A DNA stretch of 64,000 nt from DASTFY01 sp963769115. Lineage in GTDB: Bacteria > Actinomycetota > Acidimicrobiia > Acidimicrobiales > Ilumatobacteraceae. How positions within the stretch are numbered: the stretch's first letter is position 1; each line of letters begins with the position of its first letter. Positions 43,425 through 52,486 of this stretch are shown in pieces. The translations under genes and the position numbers were made by a program. The notes below the pieces were generated by a model, which was not told the DNA's origin, searched no databases, and saw nothing but the letters and a program-made list of their open reading frames with translations. Location of the stretch: NCBI GenBank assembly GCA_963769115.1, contig CAVYKN010000006.1, forward strand, positions 124,001-188,000. Reading direction: 5' to 3'.

Positions 43425-44937
43425 ATGAAGGTGGTGGTCGTCGGGGCCGGCCTCGGTGGGCTGGCCGCGGCCGCTCACCTCGTGGGCCGGGGCCACGAGG
43501 TCACGGTCGTCGAACGGTCGCCGCAGCCGGGGGGTCGGGCCGGCGTGGTGACCGGGCAGGGCTACGTGCTCGACAACGGCCCGACGGTGCTCACGATGCC
43601 CGGCCTGCTCGAGGACACCTTCGCCGCTGCCGGGGCCGACATGGCCGACTTCGTGACCATCCGCCCCGTCGACCCGATGTACCGGGCCGTCTACGCCGAC
43701 GGCAGCGAGCTGCGGTTGTGGCACGACCGGGGTCGCATGGCCGCGGAGATCGAGGCGTTCTCGGGGCCAGATGACGCCGCCGGCTTCGAGCGCTTCTGCC
43801 AATGGCTGACCGAGCTGTACGAGCTGGAGATGCCCCACTTCATCGACACCAACTTCGACTCGCCGCTCGACCTGGCCCGGCCGCTGGCGCCCGCGCTGCG
43901 CCTGGTGCGCATGGGCGGGTTCCGCCGCCTCGACCGCGTGGTGCGCTCCTACTTCCGCGACGAGCGCCTGCGCCGGATCTTCTCCTTCCAGTCGATGTAC
44001 GCGGGGCTGGCTCCCTACGAGGCGCTGGCGCTCTACGCGGTGATCACCTACATGGACGCGGTCGAGGGGGTGTACGCGCCGGAGGGCGGGATGCACCGCT
44101 TGGCCGAGGGCCTGGCCGGCGCGGTCGAGAAGGCCGGGGCCAGGATCCGCTACGGCGCGCCGGTGGGCCGGATCCTGCGGGCGGGCAGCGGCGCCGTGAC
44201 CGGGCGTCGAACTCGTGGAGGGCGAGGACCGGGAACGCCTGGCCGCCGATGCCGTCGTCTGCAACGCCGACCTGCCGGTGGCCTACCGCCAGCTCCTCGG
44301 CGGGGTCGAGGCCCCGCGGGCGGCCCGCCGTGGCACGTACTCACCGAGCTGCGTGCTGTGGGTGGCGGGCGTGCGCGGCGACCCACCGGCGGGCAGCGAG
44401 CACCACAACCTCCACTTCGGGGCCGACTGGAACGGCGCCTTCCGGGCCGTCATCGAGGACGGGACGCTCATGCCGGACCCCTCGATCCTGGTGACCGTGC
44501 CCAGCCGCGACGACGCGGCGCTGGCCCCGGCGGGTTCGTCGTGCCTGTACGTGCTGGAACCGGTGCCCAACCTGGACGGCCGGGTGGACTGGGCGCGGGA
44601 GCGGGATCGGGTCCAGGCCGCGCTGGTCGAACGGGTGGCGGCGTTGGGCTATCCCGTCGATGTCGAGCTGGAGCGCTTCTATGACCCGCTCGACTGGGAG
44701 GCGGCCGGGATGGAGCGGGGCACACCGTTCTCGCTCGCCCACACCTTCCGGCAGACGGGGCCGTTCCGGCCGGCCAACGTCGACCGCCGCGTCCCCGGCC
44801 TCGTGTTCACCGGGTCCGGCACCGTGCCCGGGGTCGGGGTGCCGATGGTGCTGATCTCCGGGCGGCTCGCCGCCGACCGGGTCGACGAGCTGGCCGCCGA
44901 CGGCCGGTCGGGCGGGACGGGCCGGTCCGGCCGATGA
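43425..44937 (+). CDS. crtI: Phytoene desaturase, one frameshift
   Basis: About 503 residues. FAD dinucleotide motif VVVVGAGLGGLAAAAHLVGR with the ERSPQPGGRAG extension, NGPTVLTMPGLLEDTF, and the CrtI C-terminal signature PGLVFTGSGTVPGVGVPMVL. One extra G in the GGG run at 44202-44204 breaks the frame between SGAVTG and VELVEGED. It introduces double bonds into phytoene toward lycopene. It sits 40 bases after crtE and overlaps crtB by 4 bases (ATGA). Confidence 0.94.
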
Positions 44938-45812
44938 CGCGGCAGCGCTCGCCCGTCGTCACGCTCGACGAGTCGTACGAGCGCTGCCGGCAGCTCAACC
45001 GGCGCCATGGGACGACCTACTACTGGTCGACCATGCTCCTGCCGAAGGTGAAGCGCCACCACGTCCACGCGCTCTACGCGTTCTGCCGGTACGCCGACGA
45101 CATCGTGGACGAGCCGCGAGCCAACGGGTCGACGGGACCCGAGGAGACCGAGCGCGCGCTGGCGGACTTCGGCCAGCGGTTCTTCGCCGATCTCGAGCGG
45201 GGGCGAAGCGACGATCCGGTGTTGAAGGCGGTGGTGCACACGGTGCGGGCCTTCGACATCGATCCCGACTGCTTCCGCCGCTTCCTCCGCTCCATGACCA
45301 TGGACCTCACGGTCACGCGCTACGAGTCCTGGAAGGACCTGCGCGTCTACATGGACGGCTCGGCCGCCGTCATCGGCGAGATGATGCTGCCCATCCTCGA
45401 GCCGCTGGACCCGGCCGCCGCCCCGCACGCCCGTGACCTGGGGGACGCCTTCCAGCTCACCAACTTCCTCCGGGACGTGTCCGAGGACCTGGATCGCGGG
45501 CGCGTCTACCTACCCCAGGAGGACCTGCGCCGCTACGACGCCGATCCGAGCCGGCGGCAGGTCACGCCGGAGTGGACCGCGCTGATGCGCTTCGAGATCG
45601 GCCGCTGCCGTCGCCTCTACGTCTCCGCAGACATCGGCATCGGGATGCTCCCGCCGCAGTCGGCGCGGTGCGTCCGCACGGCACGGGTGCTGTACAGCCG
45701 CATCCTCGACGTGATCGAGGAGCAGGGGTACGACGTGTTCACGCAGCGCGCCCGGGTGCCGACCTGGCAGAAGGCGGCCCTGGTGGCGAGGCACCTGCGC
45801 CGCGCGTCGTGA
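44934..45812 (+). CDS. crtB: Phytoene synthase
   Basis: 292 residues. First Asp-rich motif: FCRYADDIVDEPRAN; second: FQLTNFLRDVSEDLDRGRVY, then LPQEDLRRYD. It condenses two GGPP to phytoene. ATG 44934 overlaps the crtI stop, and its own stop overlaps the next gene's GTG, so translation is coupled along the chain. Confidence 0.95.
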   Translation: MTRQRSPVVTLDESYERCRQLNRRHGTTYYWSTMLLPKVKRHHVHALYAFCRYADDIVDEPRANGSTGPEETERALADFGQRFFADLERGRSDDPVLKAVVHTVRAFDIDPDCFRRFLRSMTMDLTVTRYESWKDLRVYMDGSAAVIGEMMLPILEPLDPAAAPHARDLGDAFQLTNFLRDVSEDLDRGRVYLPQEDLRRYDADPSRRQVTPEWTALMRFEIGRCRRLYVSADIGIGMLPPQSARCVRTARVLYSRILDVIEEQGYDVFTQRARVPTWQKAALVARHLRRAS

Positions 45813-46555
45813 GGCGAAGAGTCGTCGAGCAGGCCGCGTTCGCGGTGGCCGGCGCCGCCATGGTGATCACGCCGCTCCTGCCGAGAGGGCGACGGGCGCT
45901 GGCGGCCTCGGTCGTCGTCGGCGGGCTGGCCGCCACCACTGGTGTCGCCGCGGCAGCGGCGTTGGGGAACCGAGCGTGCGCTCGCTGCATTCGCAACGGT
46001 TGCTACTGCAACAACGCTGATCGAGAGGATCGGCACGACGACCGGGCTCCCGTTCGGGCGCTACCGCTACACCGGTGTGCTGCGGCCCACGGTGGCCGGG
46101 GTACCCCTGCTGGTCCCCCTGGCCTGGCACGCCATGGCGCTGCCGGCCCGTGAAGTCGGCGCACGCCGCGCTCGGGTCAGCGGTCCACCGCGCCGGCCCG
46201 CATGTTCGCCGGGGGCGCGGCGCTCGCCGCCTGGGACCTGTTCCTCGACCCCCAGATGGTCGGTGAGGGCTACTGGGAGTGGGGCCGCAAGGGCCGGTAC
46301 CGCGGGATCCCTTTCAGCAACCAGGCGGGATGGCTGCTCACGGGTGCGGCCTTGATGGCGGCGTTGGAGCGACTCGTTCCCCCGGCGCCGGGCGATGCCG
46401 ACCGTGCCCTGGTCGGCGTGTACGGCTGGATGGCGGTCATGGAGACGCTCGGCTTCGCGCTGTTCTTCCGGGACCGCGTGGTGGCCGCGGCCGGCGGCGC
46501 GGCCATGCTCCCGCTCGCCGTGCTGGCGGCGCGGCGGGTCTGGGCCCGTGGCTGA
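45809..46555 (+). CDS. cruF: CruF-like carotenoid hydratase (membrane), about three frame breaks
   Basis: A membrane protein of about 248 residues, rebuilt across three frames. In order: FAVAGAAMVITPLLPRGRRA, WGTERALAAFATVATATTLI, ERIGTTTGLPFGRYRYTGVL, LLVPLAWHAMALPAREV, then MFAGGAALAAWDLFLDPQMV, YWEWGRKGRYRGIPFSNQAG. The RYxYTG, WDLFLDPQMV and WxW...G-IP-NF/Q-GW motifs match the carotenoid-biosynthesis family (PF04240) that includes CruF 1',2'-hydratase. GTG 45809 overlaps the crtB stop by 4 bases. Predicted to hydrate the acyclic end of the carotenoid. Confidence 0.85.
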
Positions 46556-47996
46556 GGTCGTCATCGTCGGGGGAGGGGTGGGCGGTCTGGCCGCCGCCAT
46601 CCGCCTGCGGGCGGCCGGCCACGGCGTGACGATCCTCGAACGCCGAGCCGAGCTCGGCGGGAAGCTGGCCGTCGTGGAGCGGGAGGGCTTCCGCTTCGAT
46701 GCCGGACCGTCGCTGCTCACGCTGCCGTCGGTCTTCGACGAGCTGTTCCGGGTCGCCGGCACCAGCCTGGCCGACGCGGTGCCGCTGCGCCGGCTGGACC
46801 CGCAGCTCCGCCACCGGTGGCCCGACGGATCGGGCTTCGACACGCTCGACGGTCCCGAAGCGACGGCGGCCGCCATCGAGCGGTTCAGTCCGGGCGCCGG
46901 TGAGGCCTACCGGCGCTTCGAAGCGCGCGGCGCCCGCGTGTGGGAGGTCGGCCGGCGCACGTTCCTGGCCGGGCCGATGACCGGCGGCCCGGCGCTCCTG
47001 AAGCGCATGCGCTCGCCGCGGGACCTGCGGGCGGTCGATCCGCTGCGCACGCTGGATGCGGCGGCGCGGGCCGCCTTCACCGATCCCCGCCTGGTGCAGT
47101 GGGCCGGGCGCTACGCCACCTACTCCGGCTCGTCCCCCCGGCGCGCGCCGGCCACGCTGGCCTGCATCCCGTCCATCGAGGCCCGGGAGGGGGTCTGGTA
47201 CCCGCCCGGTGGCCTGGGTGCGTTGCGGGACGCTCTCGTCGCCGCCGCCATCGACCGCGGGGTGGACATCGCCGCCGGGGCCGAGGTCGGCGCGATCGAG
47301 CTGGCCGGAGGCGCGGTGCGCAGTGTGCGCACGGCCACCGGCGAGCGGCACCGCGCCGACATCGTGGTCGCCAACGTCGACGCCGAGCACCTCTACGGCG
47401 ACCTCCTGCCGGAGCCCCGCGCGCTCCGCCGCGCCGCGAGGGCGGGGCGCTCGCTGTCCGGCTTCGTGATCCTGGCCGGTGTCCGCGGGACGACGCCCGG
47501 CCTGCAGCACCACACCGTCTGGTTCTCCGACGACGGGGCGTCCGAGCTCCGTCAGCTCGCTGAGGGTGCGTTCGCAGACGAGCCGACCATCTACACCTGC
47601 GTCTCCTCGGTAACCGATGCCAGCCAGGCGCCAGCGGGCCACGAGAACTGGTTCCTGCTCGTCAACGCTCCGCACGGGCGGCGGATCGACCGGGCGGCCT
47701 ATCGCGACCTCGTCCTGGAGCGGCTGGCAGCAAGGGGCACCGACCTGCGCCCCCGGCTCCTCTTCACCGAGTGCCTCGCGCCGGCCGACCTGGCCGACCG
47801 GTACCGCAGCCCGGGCGGGGCCATCTACGGCACGTCCTCGAACGGGCGGCGAGCGGCCTTCCTGCGCCCCGGCAACCGGGGACGCCACCGCGGCCTGTAC
47901 CTGGTCGGGGGGTCCAGCCATCCGGGAGGTGGGCTGCCGCTGGTGGCCATGAGCGCCCGCATCGTCGCCGACCTCGTGCGCGAGGACGGCTGGTGA
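46548..47996 (+). CDS. CrtI-family carotenoid desaturase (CrtD-like)
   Basis: 482 residues. FAD motif VVIVGGGVGGLAAAIRLRAA and LERRAELGGKLAVVE, GPSLLTLPSVFDELF, EGVWYPPGGLGALRDALVAA, and the C-terminal LYLVGGSSHPGGGLPLVAMS. This is the second CrtI-type enzyme of the cluster. Its pairing with a CruF-like hydratase suggests a 3,4-desaturase (CrtD-like) rather than a phytoene desaturase, by context. It starts with GTG 46548, overlapping cruF by 8 bases. Unlike its neighbours it is frame-intact. Confidence 0.88.
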   Translation: MAEVVIVGGGVGGLAAAIRLRAAGHGVTILERRAELGGKLAVVEREGFRFDAGPSLLTLPSVFDELFRVAGTSLADAVPLRRLDPQLRHRWPDGSGFDTLDGPEATAAAIERFSPGAGEAYRRFEARGARVWEVGRRTFLAGPMTGGPALLKRMRSPRDLRAVDPLRTLDAAARAAFTDPRLVQWAGRYATYSGSSPRRAPATLACIPSIEAREGVWYPPGGLGALRDALVAAAIDRGVDIAAGAEVGAIELAGGAVRSVRTATGERHRADIVVANVDAEHLYGDLLPEPRALRRAARAGRSLSGFVILAGVRGTTPGLQHHTVWFSDDGASELRQLAEGAFADEPTIYTCVSSVTDASQAPAGHENWFLLVNAPHGRRIDRAAYRDLVLERLAARGTDLRPRLLFTECLAPADLADRYRSPGGAIYGTSSNGRRAAFLRPGNRGRHRGLYLVGGSSHPGGGLPLVAMSARIVADLVREDGW

Positions 47997-49121
47997 TCCG
48001 GCGCCTGTGGCTGGCGGCGAGGCTGGCGGCTGCGGTCGCCGTGGTCGTCCGCCTGGCCCGGGCGGCGCGGCGTGGCGAGCCACTCACGGTCGGTCCGGCG
48101 CCGCCAACCGATATCGATGACGACGCAACCATCTCCGTCGTCATCCCGGCGCGGGACGAGGAGGATCGCCTGGCGCCCGTCCTCGAGCTGCTGGCCGCCG
48201 ATCCCTCGGTGACAGAGGTGATCGTCGTCGACGACGAATCCCGCGACGGGACCGCCACGCTCGCCCGCGAGCTCGGGGCGACCGTCATCACCGGTGCCCC
48301 GCTCCCGCCGGGTTGGGTGGGCAAGCCGTGGGCTCTCGACCAGGGTCTGCGCGCCGCGCGCGGAGACTGGGTCGTCTGCTTCGACGCCGACGTGGAGCCG
48401 TCACCTGGACTGGCCCGGGCGCTCGTCGATCGAGTGCAGGCCGACGGGCTCGACATGGCCAGCGTGGCCGGCCGCTTCGTGTGCCCGACGGCGTCGCTGC
48501 GGGTGCTCCACCCCGCCTTGCTCACGACGCTCGTCTACCGGTTCGGTCCTCCGGGGGCTCCACCCGCCCGGCCCGGGCGGGTGCTGGCCAACGGGCAGTG
48601 CACCGCCGTCCGCCGGGCCGACCTCCTCGCCGCCGGCGGTTACACGGTCGCGGCGGGCAACCTCACCGACGACGTCGCACTGGCCCGCAGCCTCGCCGCC
48701 CACGGATGGCGGACCGGCCTGCTCGACGGCACCTCGGCCCTGCGAGTCCGCATGCACACGAGCGCCGGCGACGCCTGGCGCGCCTGGGGACGATCGCTCC
48801 CCATGCCCGACGCCACCCCCGTCGCCGCCCAGCTCGTTGACGGGTTCACGCTGCTGGTGACCCAGGCCCTCCCGCTCCCCCGGCTGCTGCTGCGGCGGGC
48901 CGACGCCCTCGACCTCGCTGCTGCTCGCCCTGCGGGCGGGCACGCTGGCGGGGACCGCCCGAGCCTACGAGCGGAGGGACCTGGCGTACTGGCTGTCGCC
49001 CCTGGCCGATCCCGCCGCGGTGCTCCGCGTGCTGTGGGGTGCCATCCGTCCGGGGCGGTCCTGGCGGGGCCGCACCTACCCGCGACCGGTGCCACCGGCG
49101 GCGGCGTGGCGCTCGCCGTAG
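47993..49121 (+). CDS. Family 2 glycosyltransferase, one frameshift
   Basis: About 375 residues. N-terminal membrane helix (LAARLAAAVAVVVRLARAA), then the GT2 core: SVVIPARDEEDRLAPVLELL, VIVVDDESRDGTATLARELG, WVVCFDADVEPSPGLARALV (DxD) and QCTAVRRADLLAAGGY. The C-terminal membrane region is split by an extra C near 48905; repaired, it runs DLLLLALRAGTLAGTARAYE to RGRTYPRPVPP and stops at TAG 49119-49121. The overlap with the desaturase gene (GTGA) and the CruF neighbour suggest that it glycosylates the tertiary hydroxyl of the carotenoid, as CruG does. Its end overlaps the convergent plsY-like gene by 46 bases. Confidence 0.85.
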
Positions 49122-49693
49122 GCCGCCATGGCGAAGCGCAGGCCGATGATGCACATGAGCGCGCCCGTGGCGGCGACGCGCGCTCGTGGCTCGAACAGGG
49201 CCTGGATCACGGGGAAGCCGAAGACCGCGACGCGAGCACCGATGGCGAAGCGTCGCGTCACGAGCGTGATGACGGCGCACAGCGCGGCGGCGATCAGCGC
49301 CGGCACCGGGGCCAGCACGAGCATCCCGCCGACGAAGGTCAGCACCGACCGTCCGCCGCGGAACCCCGCGAACACGGGCCAGGCGTGCCCCACCATCGCC
49401 GCCGCCACCCCGACGTAGCCGACCCACCACGGCTCGCCCAGCAGGAGGCCGACGAGCGCGGCGAGCGCGCCCTTGGCGACGTCGCCCACGAAGACCGGGA
49501 CGGCGGCCCGCCGCCCCAGCAGGTCCTTCGCGTTCCAGTAGCCGGGGTTGCGATCCCCCACCGCCCGGATGTCCACGCCCCGTGCCCGGGCCACCAGCAC
49601 GGCCACCGGCACCGAGCCCAGCAGATAGCCGGCCACCACCGTGAGGGCCACGGCCAGTCCGGTTGCCTCGATCACCGGGGCCCCTGCGAGCAT
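49076..49693 (-). CDS. PlsY-like glycerol-3-phosphate acyltransferase family protein
   Basis: 205 residues, about five membrane helices. PlsY motifs are recognisable but divergent: VVAGYLLGSVPVAVLVARAR (GSxP), GDRNPGYWNAKDLLG in place of GSGNPGATN, VFVGDVAKGALAAL, MVGHAWPVFAGFRGGRSVLT in place of GHxFPVFLxFKGGKG. True PlsY moves acyl from acyl-phosphate to glycerol-3-phosphate. The changed motif and its place inside a carotenoid cluster, after a glycosyltransferase, raise the possibility of another acyl acceptor. It faces the opposite way to crtE-GT2. Confidence 0.8.
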   Translation of the reverse strand: MLAGAPVIEATGLAVALTVVAGYLLGSVPVAVLVARARGVDIRAVGDRNPGYWNAKDLLGRRAAVPVFVGDVAKGALAALVGLLLGEPWWVGYVGVAAAMVGHAWPVFAGFRGGRSVLTFVGGMLVLAPVPALIAAALCAVITLVTRRFAIGARVAVFGFPVIQALFEPRARVAATGALMCIIGLRFAMAAYGERHAAAGGTGRG

Positions 49694-49701
49694 GTCCGGC
49701 G

Positions 49702-50421
49702 ATGCCGGGCACCAGGGTCGCGTCGTTCCACCTGGTGCGGGAGCGGCCAGGGCAGGCCGTGCGGGCGCTGACCCGTCTCGCCACCGATCGGCCGCACCTG
49801 GGGCACACGGATGGCCTGACGTTCTGGCGCCTTCTCGGCACCGGCCGCGGCCGCGACACCGGGCTCGGCATCGATCCGCTCCGGACGGCGGTCTTCGCGG
49901 TGTGGGAGGACGACGGCGCGCTCGACGAGTTCCTGTCCGTCTCGCCCGTGGCCCGGCGCTGGGCCGATGCCGAGGAGGCGTACACCGTCCGGCTGCGAGC
50001 GTTGGGCGGGCACGGCACGTGGCGGGGATGCGACGTCGTCGGAGAGGTCGCGCATGATGCGCCCGGTCCCGGACCCGTGGCCGTCCTCACGCGGGCCACC
50101 GTCCGCCTGCGGAGTTGGAAGCCCTTCATCGCCGCCGGGCACCAGGTCAGCGCCGAGGTCGGGGACGCGCCGGGCCTGCTGGCCGTCGTCGGCATGGGCG
50201 AGGCGCCGCTCGGTCGCCAGGCCACGTTCAGCCTGTGGCGGGACATCGTCGACGCCCGTGCCTTCGCGTACTCCGCCCCGCGGCACGTGGACGCCGTCCG
50301 GCGCACCCGGCTCGACGGTTGGTACGGGGAGCAGCTGTTCGCCCGTTTCCGCCCCTACGGGAGCGTCGGCACCTGGGACGGCGTCGACCCGCTCGACCGG
50401 TCCAGCGGGTCGAGCGGTTGA
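49702..50421 (+). CDS. CrtA-like spheroidene monooxygenase family protein
   Basis: 239 residues. It follows the CrtA pattern along its length: an N-terminal FHLVRERPGQAVRALTRL, VFAVWEDDGALDEFLSVSPV, ARRWADAEEAYTVRL, AVLTRATVRLRSWKPF, VGMGEAPLGRQATFSLWRDI and WYGEQLFARFRPYGSVGTWD. CrtA oxygenates acyclic carotenoids at C-2, giving ketones. ATG 49702 lies 9 bases from the divergent plsY-like start. The 3' end overlaps crtZ on the other strand by 67 bases, across a palindrome. Confidence 0.85.
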   Translation: MPGTRVASFHLVRERPGQAVRALTRLATDRPHLGHTDGLTFWRLLGTGRGRDTGLGIDPLRTAVFAVWEDDGALDEFLSVSPVARRWADAEEAYTVRLRALGGHGTWRGCDVVGEVAHDAPGPGPVAVLTRATVRLRSWKPFIAAGHQVSAEVGDAPGLLAVVGMGEAPLGRQATFSLWRDIVDARAFAYSAPRHVDAVRRTRLDGWYGEQLFARFRPYGSVGTWDGVDPLDRSSGSSG

Positions 50422-50879
50422 CGATCGGTGGCTGCCGCCCGTGACCGCAACCGTGCGGGAACGAACGGGACCAGCATCCCGTAGGGCTCGCCACCGAAGA
50501 GATGGTGCACGCGGTGGGCGTCGGCCAGTGATCGCAGGTACGGGTGGGAGAGGCGACGGACGGCGGGCAGGCGAGCGTGGACGACGCCGTCGTGCACGAG
50601 CCCGTAGGCCAGGCCGTACAGCGTGACCCCGGTCCCGACCGGGATCAGCCACTCGTACCCAGGGACGTTGAAGCCGATGGCCAGGGCGACGCCCACCAGC
50701 GATGCGAACGCAACGGGGAACAGGTCGTTGGCCTCCAGCCGTCCCAGAGGCGGGCGGTGGTGGCTGTGGTGCAGCGTCAGGCCGGGACCGTGCATGACCC
50801 AGCGGTGGACCGCGTAGGTGACGGGCTCCATGAGCACGAACGACACTGCGGCGAGCCCCAGGAACGCCGGCACCGTCAC
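50355..50879 (-). CDS. crtZ: CrtZ-like carotenoid hydroxylase (di-iron)
   Basis: 174 residues. The four histidine motifs of beta-carotene hydroxylases are present: HRWVMHG, HHSHH, HDGVVH and HRVHH, among hydrophobic helices (PAFLGLAAVSFVLMEPVTYA). CrtZ hydroxylates beta-ionone rings at C-3, which implies a ring-forming lycopene cyclase elsewhere, or a different substrate here. The start is GTG 50879. The last dozen residues come from a palindrome shared with crtA. Confidence 0.88.
   Translation of the reverse strand: MTVPAFLGLAAVSFVLMEPVTYAVHRWVMHGPGLTLHHSHHRPPLGRLEANDLFPVAFASLVGVALAIGFNVPGYEWLIPVGTGVTLYGLAYGLVHDGVVHARLPAVRRLSHPYLRSLADAHRVHHLFGGEPYGMLVPFVPARLRSRAAATDRQPLDPLDRSSGSTPSQVPTLP
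50386..50411. repeat. 26-bp near-perfect palindrome at the convergent crtA/crtZ ends
   Basis: GACCCGCTCGACC followed directly by GGTCCAGCGGGTC, a 13-bp inverted repeat with one mismatch and no spacer. Read from either strand in the coding frame it encodes DPLDRSSGS. It may act as a bidirectional terminator. Confidence 0.75.
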
Positions 50880-50916
50880 GCCGCCGACGCTAGACGAGGC
50901 CCTTCAGATCATCGAG

Positions 50917-52278
50917 TCAGACCAACGAGTCGAGGATCAGCTCGATGTCCTCGGTGGTCGTGCTGGGGTTCACGAAGCAGAACCGCAGGACGGTCTCGCC
51001 CTGCCACGACGTGGGGACCACGAAAGCCAAGCCGTCGTCGACGATGCGGTCGCTCCACGCGTAGTAGTCGTCGCGGGACCAGCCCAGGCGCCGGAACACG
51101 ACGATCGACAACCCGGGCTCCACCACCAGCTCGAGGTGGTCGGAGGCGCGGATGAGCGACGCTGCGGCCTCGGCCAGGTCGATGCCGATGGCCACCGCGT
51201 CGGCGTAGGCATCCGTGCCGTGGGTGGCGAGCGAGAACCAGAAGGGCAGCCCTCGCGCCCGACGTGACAGGTGGTACGCGTAGTCGCTCGGGTTCCAGTG
51301 GGGCTGCTCGGTGACGACGTCGAGGTACTCGGCGTGCTGGGTGTGGGTGGCCCTGGCGATGGACGGGTCGCGGTAGAGCAGGGCGGCGCAGTCGAAGGGG
51401 GCGAACAGCCACTTGTGGGGATCGACGACGAAGCTGTCGGCCTGCTCGATCCCGTCGAACTGCGGCCGGACTCGGGGCACGGCCATCGCCGCGCCGCCGT
51501 ACGCGGCATCGACGTGGAACCACGCGCCCAGGTCTGCCGCCGCCTCGGCGATCCCGGCCAGGTCGTCGATGACACCCAGGTTGGTCGTGCCCGCCGTGGC
51601 CACGACGGCCGCCACCCGGTCCCGATCGGTGGCGGACAGCGCGGCGAGGCCGGCCGCGAACGCCGCACCGTCGGCCCGGCCCCGCTCGTCCGTGCCCACG
51701 GCGAGCACCTCCGCGTCCATGACCTTCGCCGCGGACACGACCGAGGAGTGCGCGCCCTCGGAAGCCACGATCAGCGGCCGGACCGACTCGCGTGCGGGGT
51801 CTTCGAGCCGCCAGCGGAAGCGGGCCGCCACCAGGGCCGACAGGTTGCCCGCCGACCCGCCGGACACGAAGACCCCACCCGCCGATGCCGGCAGGCCGGC
51901 CAGGTCGGCCAGCCACCGCAGGGCCTCGTTCTCGGCGAACACCGCACCGGACGACTCCATCCAGGTCCCGCCGAACATCCCGCCGGCCCCGACCACGAGG
52001 TCGAACAGGGTGGCTGCCTCGGTGGGCGCCGACGGCACGAAGGACAGGAAGCGCGGGTGGTCGATCGAGATGCAGGCCGGCGCCAGCACCTCGCTGAAGA
52101 TGCGCAGCGCCTCCAGCCCGCCGACCCCTCCGGGGGTCACGGTGTGCCCGGCCATCGCCCGCAGCTCCTCCTCGGAGCGGGGGTGGTCGAGCGGCGGCGG
52201 ATCCATCCGCAGGCGCTCGACGGCGTAGCGGATGACCGCCTGGATCAGGACCTCGTTGTCGGCGTCCAGACGATGCAC
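50917..52278 (-). CDS. PLP-dependent group II decarboxylase (aromatic amino acid/glutamate type)
   Basis: 453 residues. FVSGGSAGNLSALVAARFRW, HSSVVSAAKVMDAEVLAVG, VVATAGTTNLGVIDDLAGIA, WFHVDAAYGGAAM and the PLP lysine in VVDPHKWLFAPFDCAALLYR are the standard fold-type I decarboxylase signatures; the wide N-terminal region DPPPLDHPRSEEELRAM is typical of the aromatic-L-amino-acid group. Likely substrates are tyrosine, DOPA, tryptophan or a related amino acid. A CATCCT 7 bases before the start is a possible leaderless -10. Confidence 0.92.
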   Translation of the reverse strand: MHRLDADNEVLIQAVIRYAVERLRMDPPPLDHPRSEEELRAMAGHTVTPGGVGGLEALRIFSEVLAPACISIDHPRFLSFVPSAPTEAATLFDLVVGAGGMFGGTWMESSGAVFAENEALRWLADLAGLPASAGGVFVSGGSAGNLSALVAARFRWRLEDPARESVRPLIVASEGAHSSVVSAAKVMDAEVLAVGTDERGRADGAAFAAGLAALSATDRDRVAAVVATAGTTNLGVIDDLAGIAEAAADLGAWFHVDAAYGGAAMAVPRVRPQFDGIEQADSFVVDPHKWLFAPFDCAALLYRDPSIARATHTQHAEYLDVVTEQPHWNPSDYAYHLSRRARGLPFWFSLATHGTDAYADAVAIGIDLAEAAASLIRASDHLELVVEPGLSIVVFRRLGWSRDDYYAWSDRIVDDGLAFVVPTSWQGETVLRFCFVNPSTTTEDIELILDSLV

Positions 52279-52321
52279 GGCGGACAGGATGGCACGCCGT
52301 CCGCGCCGGGCGGGGCGGGCG

Positions 52322-52486
52322 TCAGCGGGTCAGGTCGACGAGCTCGCTGCCTTCGTACCGGTCCTCGGCATCGCCCGTGAGCAGGTTGCCGAACAGCGCC
52401 GCGCCGACGGCGGAGGCTACGAGGATCAGCACAGGCAGCAGGAGCAGGAAGACGACGATGGCGATGGGCCCGGCCACGGCGATCAC
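52322..52486 (-). CDS. Small single-helix membrane protein coupled to tag
   Basis: 54 residues: VAGPIAIVVFLLLLPVLILV, then ASAVGAALFG and an acidic tail DAEDRYEGSELVDLTR. The GTG at 52486 overlaps the tag stop by 4 bases (GTGA), which supports it as a real, translationally coupled gene. No homologue is recognised. Confidence 0.6.
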   Translation of the reverse strand: MIAVAGPIAIVVFLLLLPVLILVASAVGAALFGNLLTGDAEDRYEGSELVDLTR

